Below, piece after piece: positions 40,463-50,103 of a DNA stretch of 64,000 nucleotides. Source of the DNA: Wolbachia endosymbiont (group A) of Anomoia purmunda (lineage in GTDB: Bacteria > Pseudomonadota > Alphaproteobacteria > Rickettsiales > Anaplasmataceae). How positions within the stretch are numbered: position 1 is the stretch's first letter; each line of letters opens with the position of its first letter. Made by a program: the position numbers and the translations under genes. The DNA lies in the NCBI RefSeq assembly GCF_947251545.1, contig NZ_OX366362.1:434001-498000 (forward strand), read 5' to 3'. Under the pieces are notes generated by a model that was given only the letters and a program-made list of their open reading frames with translations, made no database searches and was not told the DNA's origin.

Positions 40463-41770
40463 CATACGCGTCAAGTTAAGAAGCAAGGGTAAGAAAATTC
40501 AATGAACTTAAGGTGGATACTCTAGTTTTTCTATATCTATCTTTCACAGAAAATTGTGACCAGTCTGTGGTAAGTTTTTTCAGGAAAATTCTCAAATTAT
40601 TAATTTTACTGCTTAACGCTAAAAACAACTCCCTAATCCTTCTTTTTAATTCAATGAATGCCTTTGTTAAACTCAGCTCTGTATTCTCTTTCAGTTTTAT
40701 ACAACCAACTATTCCATGAAATATAAGAATTGCGCACAATTTAGCGTATAGTTCACATAATACTCTGTATGGTTTTCCTTTAAGTTCGTCAAGCCTGATG
40801 TGACTCTTATACAATTTAAATAATAATTCAATCTGCCATCTTACCCTGTAAACTGTTAATACTTGTTCAGCGCTGATTTTACTCTCTGGAACGTTAGTTA
40901 TGAATATCGACCAATCCAGCAATTTTTGATTCTTTTGAGAAGATGTATATCCATGTGATTTTGCTAACTTATTAGCCCTTCTTCTAATTATAGACTGTTC
41001 TTCAGTTAATTTTTGACATATAATTCTCACTTTAATTTTTACTTCTTTTCCTAATAGCACTTCCATCTCTAGAAGGGATTGACCTTCTAAACATTCCAAC
41101 AACTCTATTTTTTGATTTGTTTCTATATCATATATATTGGTATCAGACTTATAACGACTAACAAAATATGCACCTGCTTCATCAATCTGTTTAAAAGAAC
41201 TAGGCACAAAGTAGCACAAATCAAATATTAGCAAATCATTGGCTGATAAACCGTTCAGATAATCCCTATAACCTTGATCCGACCTTATTCCTTCTATTAA
41301 ATTTAACTTATCTAGCGCTTGGTTCAGGTAATCAAAGACTAACTGCAGCTTTATTCCTGATTTGGTATTACTCTCACAATCTCTATAGCTACTCCCATAT
41401 CCTTTGTACATATCTTCCATGCTACTGGGCAGGCTAATATAATCCAAACCCTGTTTTGTAATTTCTATCGAGTCTTCATTTAGCAATTGGCACATTGTTT
41501 CTATGCTGCAATCACCAACTCCTATGTTACCAAAAACCATAGCTTTTATGAATGATGAGCCATTAAGTTTTCTCTTTCTTTTTATAAAACCTACTGCAAT
41601 TGATATTTCGTCTGCTTTTTCATTAAAGAATTCATTGAGGTCTTTTGATAAGCAAGCTATTCTGTCCATTGTAAGTTCTCTCATTCACATATCCAAGAAG
41701 AACTTATACCTTATTCTTTTCCTTCACTCTATCAATTTTACTTACACTTTTCCTTAACTTGACGCGTATG
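40463..41770 (-). mobile_element. IS4-family insertion sequence, copy 2 (1,308 bp)
   Basis: Ends CATACGCGTCAAG at the left and CTTGACGCGTATG at the right. An 11-bp target duplication ATTACCTTGAC is on both sides (40452-40462 and 41771-41781). Confidence 0.95.
40476..41684 (-). CDS. IS4-family transposase (copy 2)
   Basis: 402 residues, identical to the copy at 13502. YREK signature YRVRWQIELLFKLYK present. It disrupts the unknown phage-region gene on the same strand. With direct target repeats and an intact transposase, this insertion looks young and may be active. Confidence 0.93.
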   Translation of the reverse strand: MRELTMDRIACLSKDLNEFFNEKADEISIAVGFIKRKRKLNGSSFIKAMVFGNIGVGDCSIETMCQLLNEDSIEITKQGLDYISLPSSMEDMYKGYGSSYRDCESNTKSGIKLQLVFDYLNQALDKLNLIEGIRSDQGYRDYLNGLSANDLLIFDLCYFVPSSFKQIDEAGAYFVSRYKSDTNIYDIETNQKIELLECLEGQSLLEMEVLLGKEVKIKVRIICQKLTEEQSIIRRRANKLAKSHGYTSSQKNQKLLDWSIFITNVPESKISAEQVLTVYRVRWQIELLFKLYKSHIRLDELKGKPYRVLCELYAKLCAILIFHGIVGCIKLKENTELSLTKAFIELKRRIRELFLALSSKINNLRIFLKKLTTDWSQFSVKDRYRKTRVSTLSSLNFLTLAS

Positions 41771-42027
41771 ATTACCTTGACTGTCAGCAATAATCACACA
41801 ATCTAAAACTGTAAACTGTTGATTATTAATAACAACGATCTCATTAATGTGATCTTTTAACTCATTGATAATCTCCAGTGCTACTTTACCACTAGCTTCA
41901 CTATCAGCTTCCGTAGGAATCAACAAAATTTTTTCAACTAGTTCTTTTTGTAATTTTTTTATATCCATGTTATTTCCTTTAGTTATAAATCTCTTAACAT
42001 GTGGTATTACATTTTCACTTAATTTTG

Positions 42028-42243
42028 TCAAATATTCATTGAAATCACAATCCTTCGCTTTGGCTTCACACCTGCTACTTTTAACTCAGCCTTGATTCGT
42101 TGTCTTAAGTCCAATAGATCTTTTATCTGTACTTCTCCATACCTAACCACATGGTCACCGTATGCAATTGAGACAACCCTTTCCCCGCTCTGTAGCTTCT
42201 TGATCGCTTCTTCTACTTGTGCTAAGTATTCTTCACTGTACAT
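42028..42243 (-). CDS. gpW-like phage head-tail joining protein
   Basis: 71 residues, MYSEEYLAQVEEAIKKLQSG at the N terminus, then a central VRYGEVQIKDLLDLRQRI and a basic tail. This matches the small gpW/gp25-type head-completion proteins next to the terminase in WO-type prophages. It follows the terminase tail by 37 bases, the usual phage order. The rest of the morphogenesis genes are absent. Confidence 0.7.
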   Translation of the reverse strand: MYSEEYLAQVEEAIKKLQSGERVVSIAYGDHVVRYGEVQIKDLLDLRQRIKAELKVAGVKPKRRIVISMNI

Positions 42244-42279
42244 TTTTCTCGCTTAACCATTGACTTTTTCTCACTCTTT

Positions 42280-42432
42280 TTAGCTTTTTCCCCCTGCTAA
42301 ACTCTCCCATTTACTTTCTGGCCAACGATCAATCCCCAGTGCTATCGATGCTGCTCTTGCGCAAACTTTGCAATCTAATACTTCATTTCGGTCTCTTATC
42401 TTTTGCCACTCTTGTTTGGTATATCCTTTTAA
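42280..42432 (-). pseudogene. phage terminase large subunit, C-terminal fragment
   Basis: The last 50 codons read LKGYTKQEWQKIRDRNEVLD then CKVCARAASIALGID and WPESKWESLAGGKS. This resembles the C terminus of WO-phage terminase (gpA type). The rest is cut off by the IS982 relic at 42432. Codons upstream of 42432 in the same frame are IS sequence. Confidence 0.72.
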
Positions 42433-43389
42433 CGCGAATTCTGGATTAAGGAAGGAAGAAAGTATAGGAAATAGAAGGCTTTTTGGATTTGATGGAATAG
42501 GAAATGAGAGTAGAAAAGATATGAACCAAAAAATTAACAGGGGATCTATGGCGAGTGTGTTCAATTTCTAGTCTATTTTTTAGGTAACCAAAAACAGTCT
42601 CAATGATAGACCTTTTTCTCAGTAAAATCTTCTCATTTAGCGAAATTAATGCATTTTTCATACCTTTTTTCACCTTGGTAACAAGTTTCAAACCTCGGTC
42701 AAACAGCTTCTGAAAAAGCTCTTTTGCAATATAACCTTTGTCACCAAACAAAAGGCCGGTTAATTTTTCCGTCAGATTTGGCACAGGTATCAACATTGCC
42801 TTTTGTTAGCGTAAGTGCATGAATTTCACCATTTTCATTGATTACCATATGTAATTTGAAACCAAAAAACCAGCCGTAAGTACTCTTGCTTAATTTTGCA
42901 ATTCCAGCAAAAACTTTGTTTTTGGATATTCTTTTTGCATGACAAACTGCAATGGGAGTTGTGTCTATATATGAAATTCCAGTGTTTTCTGACTGTCCAC
43001 AAAGCCAATGCAACAACATTGCTAAATGCCACAAAAACCTAGGCTTTAGAGCAACAAACCTGGTATATGAAGGCAACTTTGGAAACTCTGATTTGTAGAG
43101 CAACGTTAGGTAATGTAGATAGAAAGTTTTGAAATTTTTACACGGAGATTGTTGATATAGCAGGATTATTGTCATGATTTCGGAGTGCTCAATTTCCGTT
43201 GTTCTTGTGGGTTTTTTACCATTTGGCAGTAGTTTACCTGCAAAATTTTTCTCTATATCTCTGCAAAAATCATCGACCAAACAAAACAGTTTTGTTATAT
43301 CTTCCATGGGTAACCTCATCTATTTTTTTATAACTGCTGAGTTTACCCTGTTTTCTGCCTTTTCTATTCTCCTTTAATCCAGAATTCGC
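42432..43389 (-). mobile_element. IS982-family relic (about 958 bp)
   Basis: Terminal inverted repeats ACGCGAATTCTGGATTAA at the left and TTAATCCAGAATTCGCGT at the right. It truncates a terminase gene on one side and a 450-bp repeat on the other. Related ends occur on the MITE at 52867. Confidence 0.82.
42446..43319 (-). pseudogene. IS982-family transposase, frameshifted
   Basis: N-terminal two thirds: MRLPMEDITKLFCLVDDFCR to GISYIDTTPIAVCHAKRI and FKLHMVINENGEIHALTL. The frame breaks near 42780; the rest (LTGLLFGDKGYIAKELFQKL ... KRSIIETVFGYLKNRLEIEH) is in another frame. DDE residues are visible in the two parts together. Intact copies elsewhere could use frameshifting; here it looks broken. 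Confidence 0.82.
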
Positions 43390-43394
43390 GTGTA

Positions 43395-43638
43395 GTAGCT
43401 AGCATTCAAATTCTCCCTTGTCTATTTGACGTCTTTTACTGTCTTAAACGCTTTATAAGCGCGTTTCGGCTTGTATAGGTAGAAACCTAAAAGTTTTATA
43501 AAGACATGAGGTACACATAGTGCAAAAAATTAAGCATGATTTACGCCAAATACATTAAGTTTTTTTGTCATTAATCCACTGCAGAGATTGCGAAGATAAA
43601 TAAATAGCTTCAGTTTCATGATAAGGGGGCTGGCGAAG
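43395..43638 (-). repeat. dispersed 450-bp intergenic repeat, copy 3 (truncated, interrupted)
   Basis: The inner 245 bases match the start of the repeat in minus orientation. It continues past IS4 copy 3 as GCTGGCGAAGGGTGTCAAGC (44949-44968). The far end is cut by the IS982 relic. Divergence is higher than in the other copies. Confidence 0.78.
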
Positions 43639-44948
43639 CATACGCGTCAAGTTAAGGAAAAGTGTAAGTAAAATTGATAGAGTGAAGGAAAAGAATAAGG
43701 TATAAGTTCTCTTGGATATGTGAATGAGAGAACTTACAATGGACAGAATAGCTTGCTTATCAAAAGACCTCAATGAATTCTTTAATGAAAAAGCAGACGA
43801 AATATCAATTGCAGTAGGTTTTATAAAAAGAAAGAGAAAACTTAATGGCTCATCATTCATAAAAGCTATGGTTTTTGGTAACATAGGAGTTGGTGATTGC
43901 AGCATAGAAACAATGTGCCAATTGCTAAATGAAGACTCGATAGAAATTACAAAACAGGGTTTGGATTATATTAGCCTGCCCAGTAGCATGGAAGATATGT
44001 ACAAAGGATATGGGAGTAGCTATAGAGATTGTGAGAGTAATACCAAATCAGGAATAAAGCTGCAGTTAGTCTTTGATTACCTGAACCAAGCGCTAGATAA
44101 GTTAAATTTAATAGAAGGAATAAGGTCGGATCAAGGTTATAGGGATTATCTGAACGGTTTATCAGCCAATGATTTGCTAATATTTGATTTGTGCTACTTT
44201 GTGCCTAGTTCTTTTAAACAGATTGATGAAGCAGGTGCATATTTTGTTAGTCGTTATAAGTCTGATACCAATATATATGATATAGAAACAAATCAAAAAA
44301 TAGAGTTGTTGGAATGTTTAGAAGGTCAATCCCTTCTAGAGATGGAAGTGCTATTAGGAAAAGAAGTAAAAATTAAAGTGAGAATTATATGTCAAAAATT
44401 AACTGAAGAACAGTCTATAATTAGAAGAAGAAGGGCTAATAAGTTAGCAAAATCACATGGATATACATCTTCTCAAAAGAATCAAAAATTGCTGGATTGG
44501 TCGATATTCATAACTAACGTTCCAGAGAGTAAAATCAGCGCTGAACAAGTATTAACAGTTTACAGGGTAAGATGGCAGATTGAATTATTATTTAAATTGT
44601 ATAAGAGTCACATCAGGCTTGACGAACTTAAAGGAAAACCATACAGAGTATTATGTGAACTATACGCTAAATTGTGCGCAATTCTTATATTTCATGGAAT
44701 AGTTGGTTGTATAAAACTGAAAGAGAATACAGAGCTGAGTTTAACAAAGGCATTCATTGAATTAAAAAGAAGGATTAGGGAGTTGTTTTTAGCGTTAAGC
44801 AGTAAAATTAATAATTTGAGAATTTTCCTGAAAAAACTTACCACAGACTGGTCACAATTTTCTGTGAAAGATAGATATAGAAAAACTAGAGTATCCACCT
44901 TAAGTTCATTGAATTTTCTTACCCTTGCTTCTTAACTTGACGCGTATG
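43639..44948 (+). mobile_element. IS4-family insertion sequence, copy 3 (1,310 bp)
   Basis: Ends CATACGCGTCAAG and CTTGACGCGTATG. A 10-bp target duplication GCTGGCGAAG lies at 43629-43638 and 44949-44958. Two bases longer than copies 1 and 2: an extra AGA triplet in the transposase and one base lost in the leader. Confidence 0.95.
43724..44935 (+). CDS. IS4-family transposase (copy 3)
   Basis: 403 residues. Identical to the other copies except for one added Arg in an AGA repeat (QSIIRRRRANKL against QSIIRRRANKL). YREK signature intact. Sits inside a 450-bp repeat. Confidence 0.93.
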   Translation: MRELTMDRIACLSKDLNEFFNEKADEISIAVGFIKRKRKLNGSSFIKAMVFGNIGVGDCSIETMCQLLNEDSIEITKQGLDYISLPSSMEDMYKGYGSSYRDCESNTKSGIKLQLVFDYLNQALDKLNLIEGIRSDQGYRDYLNGLSANDLLIFDLCYFVPSSFKQIDEAGAYFVSRYKSDTNIYDIETNQKIELLECLEGQSLLEMEVLLGKEVKIKVRIICQKLTEEQSIIRRRRANKLAKSHGYTSSQKNQKLLDWSIFITNVPESKISAEQVLTVYRVRWQIELLFKLYKSHIRLDELKGKPYRVLCELYAKLCAILIFHGIVGCIKLKENTELSLTKAFIELKRRIRELFLALSSKINNLRIFLKKLTTDWSQFSVKDRYRKTRVSTLSSLNFLTLAS

Positions 44949-45058
44949 GCTGGCGAAGGGTGTCAAGCAAGTTTTTTCTTTTCTCCGGGCTACTTGAATA
45001 ACGGCTACAATGTTTGTACAATTGTGCGCCGTGCGCTGGAATCCGTTTTAGCCTTTAT

Positions 45059-46477
45059 CTATATCTCAGTTCCACCAACAGTTATTGCGTCGACTTTGAG
45101 TGTCGGCTGACCAACTCCAACCGGCACATTTTGTCCATCTTTCGAGCATGTGCCAACACCAGGATCTAACTTTAAGTCATTGCCGACCATAGATACTTTT
45201 TTCAACACTGTTGGACCGTCACCAATTAGTGTTGCTCCTTTGACTGGCTGTGTAATTTTGCCATTTTCTATTAGGTAAGCTTCCGAAGATGAAAAAACAA
45301 ATTTTCCTGACGTTATATCAACCTGTCCACCACCGAAATTTACTGCATATAGACCTTTCTTTACGCTAGATATTATTTCCTCCGGTGTATGTTTTCCAGG
45401 CAGCATATAGGTGTTTGTCATGCGCGGCATAATAACTTCTTTATAACTTTCTCTTCTACCATTACCAGTTGGATTTACACCCATGAGTTTAGCGTTCATA
45501 TGATCCTGCATGTATCCTTTGAGGATCCCATTCTCTATCAATATATTATAACTGGGTGGAGTGCCTTCATCGTCTACGCTGATAGAGCCACGCAAATTAG
45601 GCAGAGTTCCGTCATCAACTACTGTGATGTCACTAGCTGCTACTTGTTTACCCACAGAATTTGAAAATGCTGAGACCCCTTTGCGATTAAAATCGCCCTC
45701 AAGTCCATGACCCACAGCTTCGTGTAACAATATTCCTGGCCAGCCTGAACCTAAAACGACTGTCATTTCTCCAGCTGGAGTTGGAATTGCTTCAAGATTT
45801 ACCAGTGCTTGTTCTAACGCTTGGTTTGCAACTTCTTTCCACTTTTTCTCAGAAATAAACTTACTATAAGAGTCCCTTCCACCATGCCCTGCAGAACCTC
45901 TTTCGGTACGGCCATCTTTTTCTACAATAACTAGCACATTAAAACGTACCAGAGGCCTGATATCGCTTAATCTGTGATCACCCTTTATTATTTGTACAAC
46001 TTGCCATTCTCCACTTAGAGTTATTTTTACTTGCTTCACGCAGTTATTTTTGGACCTTACATACTCATTAACCTCATTGAGTAGCTTAATCTTTGAATTC
46101 AGATCCATTTCATTTATAGGGTTAATCCTCGAATATAGGCTTTTTGTCTCTTCGTTTAAATTTATTGAATTTGTCTTGTTTAAAGACACTGAGCTTTTTA
46201 CCATAGAAGCAGCATTACTAATTTCTTTTTCGCTGATCTCAGAAGAACAAACGAAAGATGTACTATCCTCACAAAAAGACCTTAAACCAAATCCCCTTCT
46301 AGTATTCAAGTCCATGTGTTTTAATATGTTATCCTCAAAAAGCAGGGACTCCGACTGGCAAAATTCTAGAAACAGCTCACCACCATCGCTATTGCTCAAA
46401 GCGTTATTGACTATTTTATATACGTTATTAATATTAACATTGTTTTGAGCGAAAAATATTTGATCTAGATTTGGCAT
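45059..46477 (-). CDS. tldD: metalloprotease TldD
   Basis: With TldE (PmbA) it degrades peptides and matures some modified peptides. 472 residues; zinc site HEAVGHGLEGDFNRKG, plus the conserved GMVQPGMMLP-like C-terminal GGGQVDITSGKFVFSSSEAYL. Intact. No pmbA nearby. Upstream base changes leave only one suitable ATG, at 46477. Confidence 0.93.
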   Translation of the reverse strand: MPNLDQIFFAQNNVNINNVYKIVNNALSNSDGGELFLEFCQSESLLFEDNILKHMDLNTRRGFGLRSFCEDSTSFVCSSEISEKEISNAASMVKSSVSLNKTNSINLNEETKSLYSRINPINEMDLNSKIKLLNEVNEYVRSKNNCVKQVKITLSGEWQVVQIIKGDHRLSDIRPLVRFNVLVIVEKDGRTERGSAGHGGRDSYSKFISEKKWKEVANQALEQALVNLEAIPTPAGEMTVVLGSGWPGILLHEAVGHGLEGDFNRKGVSAFSNSVGKQVAASDITVVDDGTLPNLRGSISVDDEGTPPSYNILIENGILKGYMQDHMNAKLMGVNPTGNGRRESYKEVIMPRMTNTYMLPGKHTPEEIISSVKKGLYAVNFGGGQVDITSGKFVFSSSEAYLIENGKITQPVKGATLIGDGPTVLKKVSMVGNDLKLDPGVGTCSKDGQNVPVGVGQPTLKVDAITVGGTEI

Positions 46478-46539
46478 TACCTTTGAACTAAAAATTGTTT
46501 AAGTATATTATTTAACTTTAACATAGTAAACTATAAAAA

Positions 46540-46624
46540 GCCCGGGTGGCGGAATTGGTAGACGCGCTAGCTTCAGGTGCTAGTAACTTTTTAAGTTGTG
46601 GAAGTTCAAGTCTTCTCTCGGGCA
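46540..46624 (+). tRNA. tRNA-Leu (anticodon CAG)
   Basis: 85 bases with a class II variable arm (TAACTTTTTAAGTTGTG). Acceptor GCCCGGG/CTCGGGC, anticodon loop TTCAGGT, T loop TTCAAGT. CCA not encoded. Confidence 0.95.
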
Positions 46625-46694
46625 CTCTTAGCTTCCATATTGCTTGTTGAATTAATTAATGCTATAACATAATGTATTAGGTAATATTTATGCT

Positions 46695-47165
46695 ATGTAC
46701 AGTGAAAAAGATAAGTTAGCCTACAGAAAGAAGGTACGAACTTACTCGAAACGCTTAGTTACTACACTATCTACTATCTCTTTTATTGGATACATAGCGG
46801 CATTGGTCTTAAATATTCCTGTCTTAAGTCTGTATTTTAGTATTGCCGGCACTATATTCAGTGCACTTTCGTTTGCTTTAAATATATGGTCACTAAATGA
46901 TCATTTCCTACAGAAGCAACTTGGTGTAGCAGGACAAAAAAAACTAACAAAGATCTGTCTTGATATTACATCTAACGTTTCGTTTTTAATAGGAGGAATT
47001 GCATCTATATTGCCTCTCGAATCTTCTATCATTCCTTTTGTTTCTACTGCCTTTTTTATTCTAGGCTGTGCCTTTATGGCAACTAATATCGTTCGGACTA
47101 TGATTAGTGAATCACAGGCAGAAAAATCTACTGATGACCACTCCCGAGCTGCAGGAGCAGCTTAA
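46695..47165 (+). CDS. hypothetical membrane protein, 4 TM
   Basis: 156 residues with four hydrophobic segments in two pairs: STISFIGYIAALVLNIPVLS, YFSIAGTIFSALSFALNIW, NVSFLIGGIASILPL and IIPFVSTAFFILGCAFMA. Basic N terminus, polar C tail ending HSRAAGAA. No family recognised; such paired-helix proteins are common in Wolbachia. No operon partner. Confidence 0.65.
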   Translation: MYSEKDKLAYRKKVRTYSKRLVTTLSTISFIGYIAALVLNIPVLSLYFSIAGTIFSALSFALNIWSLNDHFLQKQLGVAGQKKLTKICLDITSNVSFLIGGIASILPLESSIIPFVSTAFFILGCAFMATNIVRTMISESQAEKSTDDHSRAAGAA

Positions 47166-47408
47166 GTATTAACTTATACAGGAATATTAGCTATATCATT
47201 CCACTGAAGGAAGCCATTCAAAAGAGTTCAACGTAATTAGCATTAAAAAAGTATAAGAGAATTTAAAGCTTAGTGGTAAATAGGGGACTGAGTATCCTCA
47301 TTTCAACATCAATTACTTGAATAGTTGCTCAAGCTATCAAAATAAAAATTTTTATTCAGTAATTTGTGTATAAAGAGTATTATTTTACTAGTAGTGAAAT
47401 AAATCAGA

Positions 47409-48116
47409 ATGAAGTCTATTTTATTAACGAGGCCTTTATTGGACTCATTCAATACAAGAAATATATTGAGAAAGTATGGATACAAAGTTTTTATAGAACC
47501 AGTATTCACAATAAAGTACTTAAATCCTGATATATCTGCGTACGAATTTGATGTTGTGATATCTACAAGTAAAAACAGTGTAAAGGCTTTTAGTCAAATA
47601 TGCAAAGAGGATGACTTTCCGATTATTACAGTTGGTAATTCAACCATGCAGGCTGCAAAAAATTTGGGATTTTCTGATATAATCTCAGCAGACAGCAACG
47701 TTGATGGTCTGATATCATTCATAAAAGCTCATTATTCAAACGCAATAAAGTTCTTGTATATAAGGGGACAAGAAGTATCATGTGACCTAAAAAAGAGATT
47801 ATCTGAGGAAGATTTTAACGTAAGAGAAGTTGTACTCTATAAAACAATTATTAAAAGGAGTCTAACTAATAGGTGTAAAAATTTGCTGTTGGATGGTAAA
47901 ATTGATAGTGTTGCTTTTTTTTCCTCACAGACAGCAAGGGTATTTTGTTCATTAGTTCTAAAAAGTGGGCTATCTCATGTGATGAATAATACAGTTGCAT
48001 ATACCATGAGTAAAAACATTGCTGATAGTTTAAAGTTAATCAAATGGAAAAAAATTATAACATCGAGGTTGCCTACAGGGGAGAGTTTAATTGATATAAT
48101 TAATAAGGATTGTTGA
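47409..48116 (+). CDS. hemD: uroporphyrinogen-III synthase
   Basis: Closes hydroxymethylbilane to uroporphyrinogen III in heme synthesis. 235 residues; two Rossmann-like halves with weak family signatures: LLTRPLLDSFNTRNIL at the start, VVISTSKNSVKAF, and the SVAFFSSQTARVF region. HemD is poorly conserved, so the call rests on overall pattern. The stop overlaps the xthA start (TGATG). Confidence 0.8.
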   Translation: MKSILLTRPLLDSFNTRNILRKYGYKVFIEPVFTIKYLNPDISAYEFDVVISTSKNSVKAFSQICKEDDFPIITVGNSTMQAAKNLGFSDIISADSNVDGLISFIKAHYSNAIKFLYIRGQEVSCDLKKRLSEEDFNVREVVLYKTIIKRSLTNRCKNLLLDGKIDSVAFFSSQTARVFCSLVLKSGLSHVMNNTVAYTMSKNIADSLKLIKWKKIITSRLPTGESLIDIINKDC

Positions 48117-48895
48117 TGCTAAAGATTGCAACTTGGAATGTAAACTCCATACGTAAAAGAGTTAACCAACTTTGTAGTTTTATAGTTGACAGTCAGATAG
48201 ATATAATTTTGCTGCAAGAGATAAAATGTACGGAAGAGCAATTTCCTTATGCGGAGATAGAAAAGTTAGGATATGAATATGCTATCTATGGAAAAGTTGC
48301 AAGAAATGGCGTTTGTGTTTTATCTAAATATCCGATACTGGAGAAGTTTAAAATTGACATTGTGGAAAGTCATCAAGAAGCACGTTATATAGAGTGCGTG
48401 ATAAAGTATACCAATAGTAAGATAAGGGTAGGAAGTGTATACGTGCCAAACGGTCAAAGCCCGGACTCTCACGCATTTGAATATAAACTCAAGTTTTTTG
48501 ATAACCTATATGAAAGGATGAGCACTTTGTTGAAGAATGAAGAGTTAACTATTATAGCTGGCGATTATAATGTTGCACTGGATGAAATTGATGTTTTTGA
48601 TTCAAATTTATTGAATGGCCAAGTGTGCTTTCATATAAAAGAACGTGAGAAGTTAAGAGCAATCTTGAATCTTGGGTTTAAAGACGCGTTTAGAGTATCT
48701 TACCCAGATTTGCAACAATTCACTTGGTGGCATTATCAAGGCAATTCACTCAGAAATAATCAAGGAATGCGAATAGATTATATGCTATTATCGCCACAAG
48801 CTGTAGATAAATTGGAAACATGTTACACAGATGATAGATTGCGTAAGCTAGAAAATCCATCTGATCATACTCCTGTTGTATGCGTTATAGAATAA
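48116..48895 (+). CDS. xthA: exodeoxyribonuclease III
   Basis: AP endonuclease and 3' exonuclease of base excision repair. 259 residues from ATG 48116; a TTG frame start at 48110 overlaps hemD. Motifs: IATWNVNSIRKR, ILLQEIKCTEE, AGDYNVALDEIDVFD and SDHTPVVCVIE. Intact, likely coupled to hemD. Confidence 0.94.
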   Translation: MLKIATWNVNSIRKRVNQLCSFIVDSQIDIILLQEIKCTEEQFPYAEIEKLGYEYAIYGKVARNGVCVLSKYPILEKFKIDIVESHQEARYIECVIKYTNSKIRVGSVYVPNGQSPDSHAFEYKLKFFDNLYERMSTLLKNEELTIIAGDYNVALDEIDVFDSNLLNGQVCFHIKEREKLRAILNLGFKDAFRVSYPDLQQFTWWHYQGNSLRNNQGMRIDYMLLSPQAVDKLETCYTDDRLRKLENPSDHTPVVCVIE

Positions 48896-48931
48896 TAGTA
48901 GATCTCTTACACAACTCACTTTTTGGCAAAC

Positions 48932-50068
48932 TTAGGTAGTCTTACTTGGTTGCTGCACTGTGGTTTTTTGCTGATCTAAAGTAACTTGTTTAAGTACAGT
49001 AGACTGCTTACTTTCTTCGTTTTCCCTGTTGTTTCTCTGGGAAATTTGCTCAGGGACAGGTTGTTGTTCACTCTTTTCATTTTCCTGGGAAACTTTCTCA
49101 GAAACAGAAATAAGTTGCTCACTTCCTTTAGCTTTCTTGACTGAGGTTCCTAAAATTTTATTGATACCATCGCTAATTTCATTATCCCATTCTTTTCTTT
49201 CCTTTTCATCTCGTGGGTCATATAAAGTACCTTTTTTATTATTTGAAAAAAGAACTTCAACTCCTCTCTTTACGGCAAATATTGTGCCGAAAGCAGTAAG
49301 AGCTACTCCGAGTGTAGTAGGACCAAAAATTAACATTGGAATAGTGGAAAGAAGGACAGGAAAAAAGATCTTGCTTAAGAACGTTGTTGCCATCTCTTCA
49401 TCACTGAGCGGTGGCTCATCCTCCTCTTTTTTATCTTTACTTAAGAATGGTATTTTTTCTTTCATCCCATTCATAAAAGAGCTAAAAAAGTTTTTAGGAT
49501 TTACCTTTATTCCAAACAGCCACCCGGGAAGCTTTATGAATGAATCTTTAGCTTCTGTACCCCGTATATCAGCTACACACTTAGCTACTACTTTTTCTAT
49601 TTTACCATTCTTTAAATTCTCTTCATTAGCTAAATTTTCTTCTCTAATTTTTTCAAATATGGAAAGTAAAAGCTGACAAAAGTTTTCTTCACTTAGTAAC
49701 TTTATATCTTCTTGATTAATATTATTGAATATACCTTCATGATTTTTTGATATAAAAGTAAAAATTTTCTTTTCATTTCTATTCTGTAATCGCTTTAATT
49801 GTTTGTTTAATGACTCCAGATCACGATGTAATTTTTGTTTTTCTTTATCTGAAAGTTCTTCTTTCAATTTCTGTTTCTTCTTTTCTCTTTCCTGTTTCGT
49901 TTGCTTTTCTAGATTTTCTGGATTTTTTAAAGTATCTAGGAAAGCACGATAGATTGCCTGATATTCCTCTTTTTCAAAAATTTTCTCATCTTTGTTAGTT
50001 ACCTGATTTGAAGGTTCCAAATTCTTTGTTTGTGGAGTTAATATTTTTGTCATAACTGAGTTACTCAC
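48932..50068 (-). CDS. hypothetical coiled-coil membrane protein
   Basis: 378 residues. Residues 50-105 are extremely Lys/Glu-rich and form a likely coiled coil (KQKLHRDLESLNKQLKRLQN). Residues about 232-275 are hydrophobic (FPVLLSTIPMLIFGPTTLGV). The C-terminal 60 residues are Gln/Ser-rich with an imperfect repeat (QENEKSEQQPVPEQ, NRENEESKQSTVLKQ). No recognised family; a secreted or surface role is speculation. Convergent with xthA. Confidence 0.6.
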   Translation of the reverse strand: MSNSVMTKILTPQTKNLEPSNQVTNKDEKIFEKEEYQAIYRAFLDTLKNPENLEKQTKQEREKKKQKLKEELSDKEKQKLHRDLESLNKQLKRLQNRNEKKIFTFISKNHEGIFNNINQEDIKLLSEENFCQLLLSIFEKIREENLANEENLKNGKIEKVVAKCVADIRGTEAKDSFIKLPGWLFGIKVNPKNFFSSFMNGMKEKIPFLSKDKKEEDEPPLSDEEMATTFLSKIFFPVLLSTIPMLIFGPTTLGVALTAFGTIFAVKRGVEVLFSNNKKGTLYDPRDEKERKEWDNEISDGINKILGTSVKKAKGSEQLISVSEKVSQENEKSEQQPVPEQISQRNNRENEESKQSTVLKQVTLDQQKTTVQQPSKTT

Positions 50069-50103
50069 ATTTACTATACTTCAATTGTAGCATATTTTTC
50101 ATA

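Larger units (their letters stand above)
39951..41968 (-). pseudogene. unknown membrane protein of a phage region, split by IS4 copy 2
   Basis: Two open halves lie on either side of the IS: 41771-41968 (starting MDIKKLQKELVEKILLIPTE) and 39951-40462. Removing the IS and one 11-bp target copy restores the frame across VIIADSQGNNPRISERVRVN. The joined product would be about 230 residues: a polar N half, then two hydrophobic segments (CALLAGSSYLVYTSG and CLIGMVGIGVYTMLQV), then a polar tail. I do not recognise it. A longer start in the same frame, to 42031, is possible but weaker. It lies directly after the gpW-like gene. Confidence 0.7.
39901..42030. repeat. 22-bp direct repeats flanking the IS-split phage-region gene
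   Basis: ACATTTTCACTTAATTTTGA at 39901-39920 (CA follows) and ACATTTTCACTTAATTTTGT at 42009-42028 (CA follows), one mismatch in 22. They bracket the unknown gene and its IS4 insertion. Confidence 0.6.

Noticed and set aside
47166..47408. Possible small RNA gene between the 4-TM protein and hemD
   Set aside because: No SRP RNA, tmRNA or RNase P signature and no clear promoter-terminator pair.
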